Source: SIAJ01 sp036266155 (lineage in GTDB: Bacteria; Planctomycetota; Planctomycetia; Gemmatales; Gemmataceae). From it: a stretch of 64,000 nucleotides of DNA. The stretch lies in assembly GCA_036266155.1 (NCBI GenBank), contig DATANR010000168.1:1-64000 (forward strand), in the 5' to 3' direction. The notes under the pieces are model-generated. The model was not told the origin of the DNA. It made no database searches and worked only from the letters and a program-made list of their open reading frames with translations. The translations under genes and the position numbers were made by a program. This document shows, piece after piece, positions 24,402-35,100 of this stretch; the first letter of the stretch is position 1, and each line of letters opens with the position of its first letter.

Positions 24402-26975
24402 TCACGAATGCGAACCGGCCAGGCGCGGCGCCGGCCGGCGGTCCCCCACCGCACCCGACGCGGGCCGGCGGTTGTCCAACCACTGCTCCAGCGGGCGGAG
24501 CGGCCGCCCGGTTCTGTACCATTCTTCGAGCCGCTCCGGCGGCAGCGCCAGGTGGGCTAGTACTTGTCCCCAGATGCCGCCGTTTGCGGTCAAGAATTCC
24601 CTTTCGGGTAGAGCAGCCGTGCCGGGCTCATCGTCCGGCGCACCGCCTTGTACTAGTCGGGCGAACCCAACCGGGAATGACACTAGTCGCTGCCGGAACC
24701 CTTCCAGCCGGGCGACCAGCCGGCCGGCGGGGTCGGAGAACTCCAGGTCCGCCTCCGTCCATCCGGCCGATTCCCGCCGCACCCGGGCGACCAGCCGCAA
24801 CTCGTTCCCAGGTAGGACCGGGGGAGCGAACAACGTGAGCCGGTCGAGGGCAAACGGATACGCCCCGAAGTCCCGGTGGCCGTGCTCCAATAGCCAGACC
24901 GCAACCAGCTGACCGGCTGCATCGAGCACCGCCGGGTCGAGGCCGACGGTCAGCACGTCCATGTCCGGCACGGCGGTCGCCCGGACGACGGCTACCGCTA
25001 CGTCCGGCCCGATCGCCTCCACTCGGGAGAGTGTCTGGAAACTCGGTCCGTGGAACGCGAATCGGTGGTAAAACTCGTGCGCCGTGCACCCAACCGGGCC
25101 ACGACCGGGGTCCGGGAGCGCTGCAGGGGGCGGAGCGTGCCGCTGCGGGTCGACGGCTACCGCCGCGCCGAAGGCAGCATACCGACGGCCGTCCGGCTCG
25201 TGGCCTGCGAGAGCAATCTGCACGACGCCGTCGGGTGTACGCTCCGCTTCCAACAGGACGTCGAGTGTCCCTCGGTCGAGGGTGAGCCATCGGTGGGCTC
25301 GAGCGTTTGTCAGTTCCACTCGGCCGTCCGCCCCGGTCAGCCGTCGTGCCGCCTCGACCGCCAGCCCAAGGCTGAGAGTGAACGGAAGCACCGGCAGCCC
25401 GTCCTGGTCACCGCGACGACCGAGGCTGTGGTCCGCGAGATATCGGTCACCCCGTCGGGTGAACCGCCGGAACGCGGTGAGCCGAGGCCCGTCCGACCGG
25501 ATCCCATCCCGGAGCAGTCCCCGGAAGGCTGGGGCCGGCGCGGCACTCCTCCGAATCAAGCCCTCCACGCGCGCTCGGACGCGGTCTATTCCGGCGTTTG
25601 CAGCAGCAATCAGCTCGGTGTGAGCGGCGAGGATCATGTCAGCCCGGGGCCGTGCGGCAGGGGAGGCGGGGGTCGGCGGCCCCAGCCGGTCAAGGCGTAT
25701 GGCAACTCCCCTGGCGAATAGCTCGGCTGCGCAACGCCGCAGTTGGGCGCCATCCGGGTGGTACCGGCTCGATGCACTGACCGCTAGGTGCGGACGGCCG
25801 CGGAGGGTGGAGCTCACGAACGCGGTCAGCTTCTCGTCGGGGCCCACCTCTATGAAAGTTCGTACCCCGTCCGCGTATAAATTCTCCACCACTTCCCGAA
25901 ACCGGACTGGGCTGGACCACTGCCGGGAAATCAGGTCACGCACGGCGTCCGGGTCGGCGGGGAACGGGGCGGCAGTCAGGCAGGAGTATACCGGAACCCG
26001 CGGCCGGGTGACAATCACTCGGTCGTAGTGGCTCCGCAGCAGCCGTGACCAATCGGCGAAGAGTGGGGTGTGGTACGCCCGGTCGGTCGGCACCCACTGG
26101 CACAGACCGCCGACAGCCACGACGGCCGCCACCGCCACTCCCAACGACCGCCGAGTGCCGGACAGGACGCACTGCCCGGGGCAGTTATCCACCGCCACAG
26201 CCGGTGGATCTGGCAGCTGTCTCAGGGCCGCGTCGACGATTGTCCTCGACGGCCCGGAGACGGCTACCATCCCCTCCGGTTCAGTGGCTGGGCAGAGATC
26301 CCGGCCGAGCCGGGCCACTTGCATCAGGTGGTCGCACACCGCGTTCCGGTCTGGGTAAAATACCAGGCCACCGACCGTCAATGCGGCGTGCTCCCCGTTG
26401 CTGTGCCCGGCCACTGCGTCGGCTCGCACCCCGAGTTCAGCTAACACCTCGGCCAGTGCCAGGCTCGCAATTAGCCCGAGCGGGGCACCGTACGTCAGCC
26501 CGTGCAGGTCGGCCTCTGCAGCCGGACCGGGGGCGATCAGCCTTCCGGGGGCGCGATCAAACCCGCCGCGCGCGAACGCCGCATCCAGGTCGGCGAACCA
26601 TGCCCGTGTGTCCGGCCAATCGATGGCCAGCCCGGCGAGCATCCCGGGGTATTGCGATCCCTGCCCGGGGAAGAGCAGTGCGACTCGGCCGGCGTCGCCG
26701 AACCCGTAGTATGCCACCCCGCGGAGGCGGAACCCGTCAGCCCGGTCCTGGGCCAGCTTATTCGAGGCACGGCGGAGCGCGGCCGCGAGCGTGGGCCGGT
26801 CAGCCCCGAGCACCGCAAGCCGGTGGCGGCCGTCGGCCGGCCCGAGCCGCACTGGCATCTGGCCAGCCGTGACGGCCGCGGCGGCGCGATCAGCCAGCGT
26901 CGCCAACCCGGCCCTCTCGGGGGCGGACAGCCCGACGATCAGCCCGCCGGAGGCCAACTCACCAGGAGGAGTCAT
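24402..26975 (-). CDS. Acyltransferase-dehydratase (AT-DH) polyketide/PUFA synthase component
   Basis: 857 residues from ATG 26975, which has AAGGAGG and overlaps the previous stop (ATGA). Residues 50-95 are a KS-AT-type linker; the AT follows (about 98-400) with 'FPGQGSQYPG', active Ser192 in 'GHSNGE' and His302 in 'YHTPLF'. Then a helical linker and a double-hotdog DH (about 485-780): His516 in 'LADHSLG' and Asp685 in 'LDAAGQ' (the DxxxQ motif). The AT resembles PfaB-type enzymes. It supplies the dehydration step missing from the large synthase, and a second AT. No ACP or KS is present. Confidence 0.88.
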   Translation of the reverse strand: MTPPGELASGGLIVGLSAPERAGLATLADRAAAAVTAGQMPVRLGPADGRHRLAVLGADRPTLAAALRRASNKLAQDRADGFRLRGVAYYGFGDAGRVALLFPGQGSQYPGMLAGLAIDWPDTRAWFADLDAAFARGGFDRAPGRLIAPGPAAEADLHGLTYGAPLGLIASLALAEVLAELGVRADAVAGHSNGEHAALTVGGLVFYPDRNAVCDHLMQVARLGRDLCPATEPEGMVAVSGPSRTIVDAALRQLPDPPAVAVDNCPGQCVLSGTRRSLGVAVAAVVAVGGLCQWVPTDRAYHTPLFADWSRLLRSHYDRVIVTRPRVPVYSCLTAAPFPADPDAVRDLISRQWSSPVRFREVVENLYADGVRTFIEVGPDEKLTAFVSSTLRGRPHLAVSASSRYHPDGAQLRRCAAELFARGVAIRLDRLGPPTPASPAARPRADMILAAHTELIAAANAGIDRVRARVEGLIRRSAAPAPAFRGLLRDGIRSDGPRLTAFRRFTRRGDRYLADHSLGRRGDQDGLPVLPFTLSLGLAVEAARRLTGADGRVELTNARAHRWLTLDRGTLDVLLEAERTPDGVVQIALAGHEPDGRRYAAFGAAVAVDPQRHAPPPAALPDPGRGPVGCTAHEFYHRFAFHGPSFQTLSRVEAIGPDVAVAVVRATAVPDMDVLTVGLDPAVLDAAGQLVAVWLLEHGHRDFGAYPFALDRLTLFAPPVLPGNELRLVARVRRESAGWTEADLEFSDPAGRLVARLEGFRQRLVSFPVGFARLVQGGAPDDEPGTAALPEREFLTANGGIWGQVLAHLALPPERLEEWYRTGRPLRPLEQWLDNRRPASGAVGDRRPAPRLAGSHS

Positions 26976-29116
26976 CCGTCCTCCTTCCTGCCGTAGAGCA
27001 AGTAATCCCGAACCTTCACTGCGAGGTCGGCCCGGTCCGGTCGCCACATTGGCCAGCCGTCCGGACTCGAAACCAGATCGGTGCCTGGGTCGAACCCGGC
27101 TTCCCGTAGGAGCAATAGGTCGTCGTCCCGGTCCCGGACGGCCGGGCTGTCCCCCAGCCTGATTGCCCTCCCGGGGGTGAATCCAACTGCCCCACGGACC
27201 TCGGCCGCGAGTGCTTTCCCCCACACGGCAAGGTGGGCAAACTGCGCCCGGGAAAACAGCAGCCGGTGCCGGTTAGTCTTCTCCCAGTATCGGTCCCCGC
27301 CGAGCAGCACGTGGCCGAATAACACGTCCGCCCGCCCGAGAACCGTGGCCTCGTACAACGGGTGGCGGGTGATCAGCTCACGGCACGCGGCCCACGCCCC
27401 ACCCATTTCTCCAGTTACGTACCCGGCCATGTTCGCCGGCTGCTCGGCTGGAGGCGGGGCGGTGGTCATTCGATACACGTATCCGACCACGGTCCGGCCA
27501 CCGGGGCCCGACACTGCCTGAAACGGTTGGACCACCGGCCACCGGTTAAGCCGGTCGGTCGTCTCCCCGATCCACCGGTCATTCTCGAACGTCAAGTCCG
27601 GGTCGATCCAAACCACCTTGTCACAACCCGGCGGGAGGGCCGCGACTCCAAGGTTCACCAGCCGCTCCCGTGGCCACACGACCGTCTCCGCCCTCACCTG
27701 CAGTATCCGGTCGGCCGCGGCCGTGTCCGCGACGAACGGGGCGTCGCCAAGGGCCAGTTCGACGACCAGTACCGGCAGCCCCTGTGACCGCAGCCGGGCC
27801 GTCGTCCGGAACAAGTCATCTGGCCTGCTGGCGCCGCGGCCTTCCGTCCAGAACGGAACAACACCCCACAGCTCTCCTGGAAGCCGACGTGGTTGTGTCG
27901 GAAGCCGGTCCGGGTCCCGTAGCGCCCACCGAGGCGGACGACGGCCCGACGCCCACTCCGCAAGCCGGGCGGCCAGCCACTCAGTCGATCGGTCACCCCC
28001 AGCCAAGTCGAGGGGAGCACCAGCCGGTCGGAAAGCTGCAGTACGGCGAATCTCCGCCGCCAGCGTCGCCGGGTCGGTCCTTCCCGGCACGAGCACCCGG
28101 ACCAGCCCGTTGCGAGCGAGCAGCTCTGCCCGGCGGGTCTGCTCGTTCCCAAGCGAGAGGTCAGCCGGCACTACCAGGGCCGGCACCCGGGTCCGGAGCA
28201 GGTCCAGGGCCGTGTTGTACCCGCACCGGGACACAGACACCGCGGCAGTTGCTAGCCGCTCTCGGAGGTTCTCGGTCCACCGGCGCAGCGTCAACCGCGG
28301 TACCCCCGCGGCCCGGGTGGCGAGGTTGTCCCAGGCCCAGGCCGGCAACGCGGTCCCGGCGTACACTTCCATCTCGAAGTCGGCCGCCAGTCCGCCGGAC
28401 CGCTGGGATTCGACGGCCGCGAAGAGTAGCTCCTCCCCGCCCCGGCCGCCACCGGCGGACACCACCACCCGCGGATCCGGCACCGCCGGCCGGGCCGGGA
28501 CGTCATCCCCAGAGACGACGAACCCGGTATGCACGACCTCGACGCCAAGCCGGTCCGCCGCCGAAAACGTGTCCCGGAGGGTGAGCCAAGCTGGGTCGGA
28601 GTGAACAAGCACGGCGTCAAAGTACTCGTCTACCAATGCACCGATACGGGAGTCAAACGTCGCCTGGTTTTTCCGGCAAGTCTGCTGGATGTCCCGCAGA
28701 CTGCACACGATCAGCGGTGGCCGGGATAGCTCGCGGGAGGCGGCGAACCAACCGGTTAGCTCGGCCGCCATCGAGTGCCGGTCGAACGGGAAGTACTCGA
28801 CCAGAAGGCACCCCGGGCGGTACCTTTCCAGCAAGCCTTCGAGTTGCCTTAGCCGTCGTTCCCAGGTCCGGTGCAAGTCTACTTTTGGGAGGGCGGCGAC
28901 TAGGTGCCCATTGCTGTTCACCTCCAACGGGGCAAGCCGCTCGACCGTGACCCCAGGCGGGCTTCCAAGTTCCGTGTCGAGCCGGCCGCCGGACACTAGC
29001 ACGACCGGCAGTCTGCGGGCAATGGCGGCGGCTAGCGCGGCCGACCTCACCCAATGCCCGGCCCCGAAGATCGACTGGGTGTAAAACAGGACCGGCGGTC
29101 CGGCAGGGGCAGTCAT
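26972..29116 (-). CDS. Bifunctional glycosyltransferase: MurG-like GT-B domain fused to a GT-A-like domain
   Basis: 714 residues from ATG 29116 (ATGA overlap with the synthase stop). Residues 1-390 are MurG-like: 'YTQSIFGAGHWVRSAALA' at the start, and 'SVSRCGYNTALDLLRTRVPA' plus 'NEQTRRAELLARNG' in the donor site, as in enzymes that glycosylate lipid-linked acceptors. Residues about 430-714 form another domain with 'VVWIDPDLTFEN' (DxD-like metal motif) and 'GAWAACRELI', matching small GT-A-type transferases. The two domains could add two sugars in sequence. It is the second gene after the synthase, so it probably acts on the synthase product. Confidence 0.8.
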   Translation of the reverse strand: MTAPAGPPVLFYTQSIFGAGHWVRSAALAAAIARRLPVVLVSGGRLDTELGSPPGVTVERLAPLEVNSNGHLVAALPKVDLHRTWERRLRQLEGLLERYRPGCLLVEYFPFDRHSMAAELTGWFAASRELSRPPLIVCSLRDIQQTCRKNQATFDSRIGALVDEYFDAVLVHSDPAWLTLRDTFSAADRLGVEVVHTGFVVSGDDVPARPAVPDPRVVVSAGGGRGGEELLFAAVESQRSGGLAADFEMEVYAGTALPAWAWDNLATRAAGVPRLTLRRWTENLRERLATAAVSVSRCGYNTALDLLRTRVPALVVPADLSLGNEQTRRAELLARNGLVRVLVPGRTDPATLAAEIRRTAAFRPAGAPLDLAGGDRSTEWLAARLAEWASGRRPPRWALRDPDRLPTQPRRLPGELWGVVPFWTEGRGASRPDDLFRTTARLRSQGLPVLVVELALGDAPFVADTAAADRILQVRAETVVWPRERLVNLGVAALPPGCDKVVWIDPDLTFENDRWIGETTDRLNRWPVVQPFQAVSGPGGRTVVGYVYRMTTAPPPAEQPANMAGYVTGEMGGAWAACRELITRHPLYEATVLGRADVLFGHVLLGGDRYWEKTNRHRLLFSRAQFAHLAVWGKALAAEVRGAVGFTPGRAIRLGDSPAVRDRDDDLLLLREAGFDPGTDLVSSPDGWPMWRPDRADLAVKVRDYLLYGRKEDG

Positions 29117-32100
29117 GATCCGCCCCTCGCCAGCCCGGGGGACGACACTTGCAAACTCATCAACAGCAGCCCGACCTCCAGCACCGAGGCCAGACTCTCG
29201 CCAGGTTCGTCGGCTGCCCATGGCCCGTCCCCAGCGATCACCTCCACGTCGTCGGGAGACCCGTACGCCAACTCGTCCGCGAAGAACGCCCGGCCCGCCG
29301 CCGGCTCAATTGGTCGGATGCCGGCCACAGCCAGCCGCCGCAGTGTCGGGGCATCCGCCATTCCTTCGGCCCGCCACGGCCCCCAGTTCAGGCACACCAC
29401 TCGGGTTGCGGGCCACCGCCGGGCCATCCCCCAGGCCGCTCGGTTGAGCAGCTCGTTCGCGGCCGCGTAGTCCGTTTGTCCGGGGTTCCCGAATCGCCCC
29501 GACACCGATCCAAGTAGGGCCACCCACTTCAGCCCGGTCGGGTTCAAATTGCGAGTGAGAGTAAGAGCAGATTCCACCTTAGTGTCGAACACCCGATCGT
29601 AGGACTCGCTCGTCTTGTCCGCCAGCCTGGTGTCTTCGATCCGCCCGGCCCCATGGATCACGGCGTCGATCCGGCCGTGCCGGGCGTACACGTCCTCGAT
29701 CAGCTGGCCGAACGCGCTCCCGTCCCGAACGTCGACCGCGTAATACTCGACCTCCGCGCCCGTGCTACGGAAGTTGGCCAGCCGGGCGAGGCGGGACCGG
29801 TGTCGCACCTCGCGCCGGACCCTGTGCTCGATCGCGGCGGGTACGGCCAGCTCACCCCGTGCAAGGGTCGCGCCCACTAGCACCTTTCTCAGCCCGGCAG
29901 GGTTCGCATCAGGATAATCGGCCAGTTCCGGGTCGCCGTCGGCGGACTGCCCAACCAGGACCAGCCGGACGCCCGGCGCGGCCAATTCGGCGACCAGCTC
30001 GGCTGTGATCCCAGACGCGCCCCCCGTGGCGAGCAGCACTGCCCCTGGGCCGAGCCTCCAGTCACGTGGCTGCGTACGGACCACCGGGGCTCGGACAGCA
30101 GTACACACAGTCCGTTGCCCTTTAGGATAGCCGACTTCCGGCTCGTCCCCGTCCGCGGTCAACTCGGCGAGGACGCAGCGGGCCAAGCCAGTGGAGGTCA
30201 TGGTGTCATCGAAGTCGACGGTCCGGGTGGCAACGGAGCACTCCGCCCCATACGCCCGCAGTAGGCCGTGGACGCCGCCGCCTGGCGGTGCTAGCCCGCC
30301 CGCGCCGTCTCGGCCCCAATGCCCTCCGAACCGAGTGGCCGCGACCACTGGGGGGCCGCCCCCCTTCTCCTCAGGCTCCGAAGCGACGAGTTGCAACAAG
30401 TGGAACAGCCCTTTCGTCTGGATGCGGGCCTCGTGCCGCCAACCATCCGCGTCGGCCGGGTCGGTCGGCGGGGCGAGAGGGGCGAGGTGGACCACTGCCC
30501 GGACTGGGCCGTGCCTTAACCGCGCGTCGTCCACGGCCTGGCGGAGGGCGGCCGGGTCGGCCAGCGCGGTCAGCGGGATGAGATGCGGGACGACACCCGC
30601 GAAGCGCAGCTCCGCCGTCAGCGCGTCGGCCGCCCCAAGTCGGTCTTCGGTCACAAGCACCAGCCCAGGCGTGAGTGGTTTATGCGCGTCGGTGAGCGGC
30701 TTCGACGTCGCCCGAATGACCAGCCGTGGGCAGCCCGAAGATGACCGAGCCGCGGTAGGCAGTTCGGACGCGACGGCGGCCGGGGTGGGAATCGCGGCAC
30801 CGCCGACGGCTGTGAACTCGGCGATGATAAACTGCGTCATTCCGCGGAGCGACCGAACTCGGGAAAGTTGGTCCATCCGGTCACGCAGTCGGTTGGCCAC
30901 GGCGGTGGGGAGTCGCTTCTGCACCTCGCTGAGGATCTCCAGCCGCTTGAGCGAATCCAACCCGAGGTCGCCCTCGATGTCCTGGTCGGGGTTCAGCACC
31001 TCCGGCGGGTAACCGGTGTACGAACTGACCAGTGCAGTCAGCTCGCCGAGGGCGGCCCGCGGTTCCGCCCATGTGACAGCCGGGTCGGCCGCAGGTACGG
31101 GCCGCGCGGGCGGGAGCTTTCGACCGACGTTCGTCAGTGACTGTTCAGTGGTTTGGGCGCCATTCGTTCCATAGGTCCCCGTGAAGTCTTGGCCGTGAAA
31201 ACCATTCGTCCCGTCCACACGGTCCAGCATCCGGGCCATTACCTTTTCCTGCGTCGACAGGAACCTCCGCATCGTCTCCTGGTACTCGTGGTAAGCGGTG
31301 AGCACGTCGTCCCCGGCCAGGTCTTCGTTCGCCCCGGGCGTGGCCGACCGGTGTGCGACGGTGGTAACGCGCGGGATCGGCGTGTCGGCGGTTACCAGCG
31401 GTTCGCGGCCGACGCTTCCGACTGGCTCGTCCCGATGCCGGACCCGGCCGCCGTCAACCAGCCAGTCCGTGGCAGGCGTGGCAACAGCCCTGTCAAGTTC
31501 CACGATCCGGCAGTCGCGGGCGTGGAAAAGGGCGGTCCAGTCGAGCGCCGCCCCGTGAGTGACCAGCTCGCCCACCGCACCGAGGAACCCCCGCCAGCCG
31601 CCGCGATCGAGGGGGACGGTCACCACGTCCGCTAGTCCGGCTAGGATCTGCCGCACCAGCCCACTTAGTACATCCCCGGGGCCAGCCTCCACAAACACTC
31701 GGGCACCGGCTCTATATAAGTGTTCGACCTGGCGGACAAAATCAACCGGCCCCTCTATTTGGCGGGCGAGGCTGCTGCAGACCGCCGCCGGGTCCGGCGC
31801 ATAAGGGTCGCCGCCGGCAGTGGTGACCAGGAATGTCGGGGCCGCGAACCGGTGCGCAGCCAGAGCGGCAGCCCACGGTTCCCGGGTCGGCCGCATCTGC
31901 GGAGAGTGAAAGGCCGCCGTGACAGTCAGCCGGGACGCGGCCACCTTTTCGGCGGCGAGATCGGCAATGAACCCGTCAACCCGGTCGGCCGGGCCAGAGA
32001 CCACGCACTGCGACGGGGAGTTGTGATTAGCCAGCGCCAGGTCCGGCGCGTCCTGGAGCCGGGCGACCAGTTCGGCCCGCGACAGCCGGACCGCTGCCAT

Positions 32101-35100
32101 CGCTCCCGCCCCGGCCGCTGCCTCCATCACCCGGCCCCGCTCGACGGCTAGCCGGAGGAAGGTCGGGCGGTCGACCGCGCCCGCCGCGTGCAAAGCAGTC
32201 AACTCTCCGAAGCTGTGGCCGGCGGCCCACCCGGGCCGCAAGCCGAGCCGAACGAGCAGGTCAAGCCACCCACACCCGATTGCCCCGATCGCGGGCTGGG
32301 CCGTGCCAGTCCGGGCGAGTGCGTCCCGCCGCTGTGCCTTCGCGGCGTCGGTGACTGCGGCTGGTGGCCAGATGAGTTGATGAAGGTCGGCCCCGGCCAC
32401 CCCGGCGGCGGCGATGACCGCGGCCGGCAACTCGGGGGCGTACAGCGCGGCTTCCCGGCACATGCCCGGGGCGACCGTCCCCTGGCCAGGGAACAGAAGC
32501 GCTACCGGGCCGTCTCCAGAGGTGCCGAGGTACGTCCCAGCGGGCAGGTCGCCGGTACGACCGTCTAGGCGGCAGAGTAGGGCGTCGATCGCGTCCTGGA
32601 GTTGCCCTACGGTGCCCGCCACGACCGCGGCAGTCCGGGCCGCCGGCCCCGCCGACCGGGATTCTTCAGACAGGGTGTACGCCAGGTCGCGCAGCCGGGG
32701 GGCGGGCTCCCGGGAGGCCGCAGCTCGCACCCGTCGCAGCCCCGCCCGCAGCCGGTCGTCGTCCATCCCAGCGACAACCACCAGTTCGCCCGGCCAGTCG
32801 TCCGCCCCGGCCGGTGCGGCCGCCCCTCGGTATTCCTCCAAGACGGTGTGGAAGTTCGTTCCGCCGAACCCGAATGCGGATACCCCAGCGAGCCGGGGGG
32901 CCGGACCGGGGGGCCACGGCCGGGCTTCATCCGGGAGGTACACCGGGCTGTTTGGCTCGTTCAGCGGGCCAAGTGGGTCGCCGACCCCAGCGTGCGGCGG
33001 GAGCACCCGGTGGTGCAGCGCGAGCGCGCACTTGAGCAGTCCGACCAGCCCGGCCGCCGCCTTGGTGTGCCCGACCAGGGACTTCGCCGACCCGACAGCG
33101 ACCGCCCCAGCCGCCGCCCCCGGTCCCAGCCAGCGCACAAGCGTCTCCAGTTCAGTCCGGTCGCCGAGGGCAGTGCCCGTCCCGTGGGCCTCATATAGCC
33201 CGAGCCGGTCCGGCCTGACCCCCGCACGAGCGTAGGCCCGATCCAGAGCCAGCCGCTGACCGTCGGACTTGGGGGCTGTAAGCCCCTGTCCCCGACCGTC
33301 GCTCGATCCGCCGGTGCCCTGAATCACCGCATAGATGCGGTCCCCGTCCCGCTCGGCGTCCTCCAGCCGCTTGAGCAAGAGCCCGACAAACCCCTCGCCA
33401 AGCACTATCCCGTTCGCCCCCTCGTAAAACGCCCGGACCCGGCCGTCAGGGGACAAGGCACGGGTCTTGCTGAAGCACAAGTATGTGAACGGGGTGACGC
33501 CCGCTTCCGCTCCGGTCACGAGTGCGAGGTCGGCCCGGCCGTCGAGCAGTTCCCGGACCCCGAGGTCGACCGCTGCTAGGCCGGACGCACAAGCCGCGTC
33601 GACTGCATAGTTCGGGCCGCCGAAGTCGAACCGGCTGGCCACCCTGCCAGCTACCACGTTCGTCAGAATGCCGGGGAACGACTCCTCAGACCATTCGGGC
33701 AACCGGGCCAGGACGTCGGACGCGGCCTGGGGTTCGCACACTCCGAGAGTGCTGCGAGTGATTAGAAACTCCTCCAGATCCGCCATGCAGCTAACCGCGG
33801 CCACAACCGCGGTCCGGGATCGATCGAATTCGCCGTCCGCGTATCCAGCGTCCTCTAACGCTCGCCGGGCGACCTCCAGGGCGAGCAGTTGCATCGGGGA
33901 GATGGATTTGAGCGACCGCGGCGGGATGCCATACCTGATCGGGTCGAACGGGACTTCGTCGAGGAATGCACCCCACTTCGAGTACGACTTGTCCGCCGCC
34001 CTCGGGTCCGGGTCGTAATATCGCCGCCAGTCCCATCGGCGGGCAGGAACCTCGGTCACCGTGTCCACCTTGTCGAGCAGGTTCCGCCAGAACCGACCGA
34101 CATCCTGTGCACCGGGCAATAGGCAACTCGCCCCGATGATCGCCACCCGGGCCGGTCGCGCGACGGCGGCAGGTAGCGTCGAGCCACCGGCTGACCCGGC
34201 GAGCAGCCGCACGGACCCGGCGGAGACTTCCTCGTGCAGCCCGGCCAAGTCGGTCACTTCGGTCCGGAGGGTGGCGGCCGCCCCCATCATGTACATCCCC
34301 TGGGTCTGCCGGTCGCGCCGGTCCACGGCCGCCAGCCGGTCCGAGTTTCGGACCAGGCCCTTTGAAGCCACCCGGGCGCGGCCGAGGGTCAGCCGCTCCA
34401 ACTCGTCGGCCACCGCGGCCGGCGGCCGGCCCTCGGACTGGAGCTTGGCCTTCGCCTTCTCGAACTCGGCCGCGAATGGGGACACGGCGCATCGGATTGC
34501 GTGCCCGGGGCCGACTACCAGTTCGACCGTCTCCCGACAGCCGACCGCCTGTTCTTGGAAGTCCGGGACGATAGCCCCGGACACGACCGCCTCCCGGGTG
34601 AACAGATAGGCGGTGCCCATCAGCACTCCGACCTTTAACCCAGCCGCAGTGAGCGGGGCGGCGAGGGCGGCGACCATTCCCGCGGACCGGCCGTCGTGGA
34701 CCCCGCCTGCGAACAAGACGTACGTCCGGGCAGCCTGACCCGGGTCAGTAATTGCGAGTTCCCGGAGTACATCGGCGACCGCCTGCCAGAGAGCGAAGCT
34801 GGTCATCGGCCCGACATGACCGCCGCACTCCGCCCCTTCTAGCACAAATCGCCGCACCCCCTGCTCCCAGAACGACCGGACAAGCACGGGGGACGGAGCG
34901 TGGACGTATGTCGGGATACCTTGGGCTTCTAGCTCGGCCGCCTGGTCCGGGCGGCCACCGGCGATCAGGGCGAACGGCGGGCGGGCCAGCTTCACCTCGG
35001 CGAGTTGCTCCCGCCACCGGTCCGGGTCAATGAACCCGAGCAGTCCGACGCCCCACGGCCGGTTCCCGACCGCCTGCCGCGTCTCTATCAGCAGATTGCG

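Noticed and set aside
26976..27224. An 83-codon N-terminal extension of the AT-DH protein.
   Set aside because: Gly/Arg/Pro-rich sequence that is out-of-frame reading of the glycosyltransferase end; ATG 26975 has AAGGAGG and an ATGA overlap.
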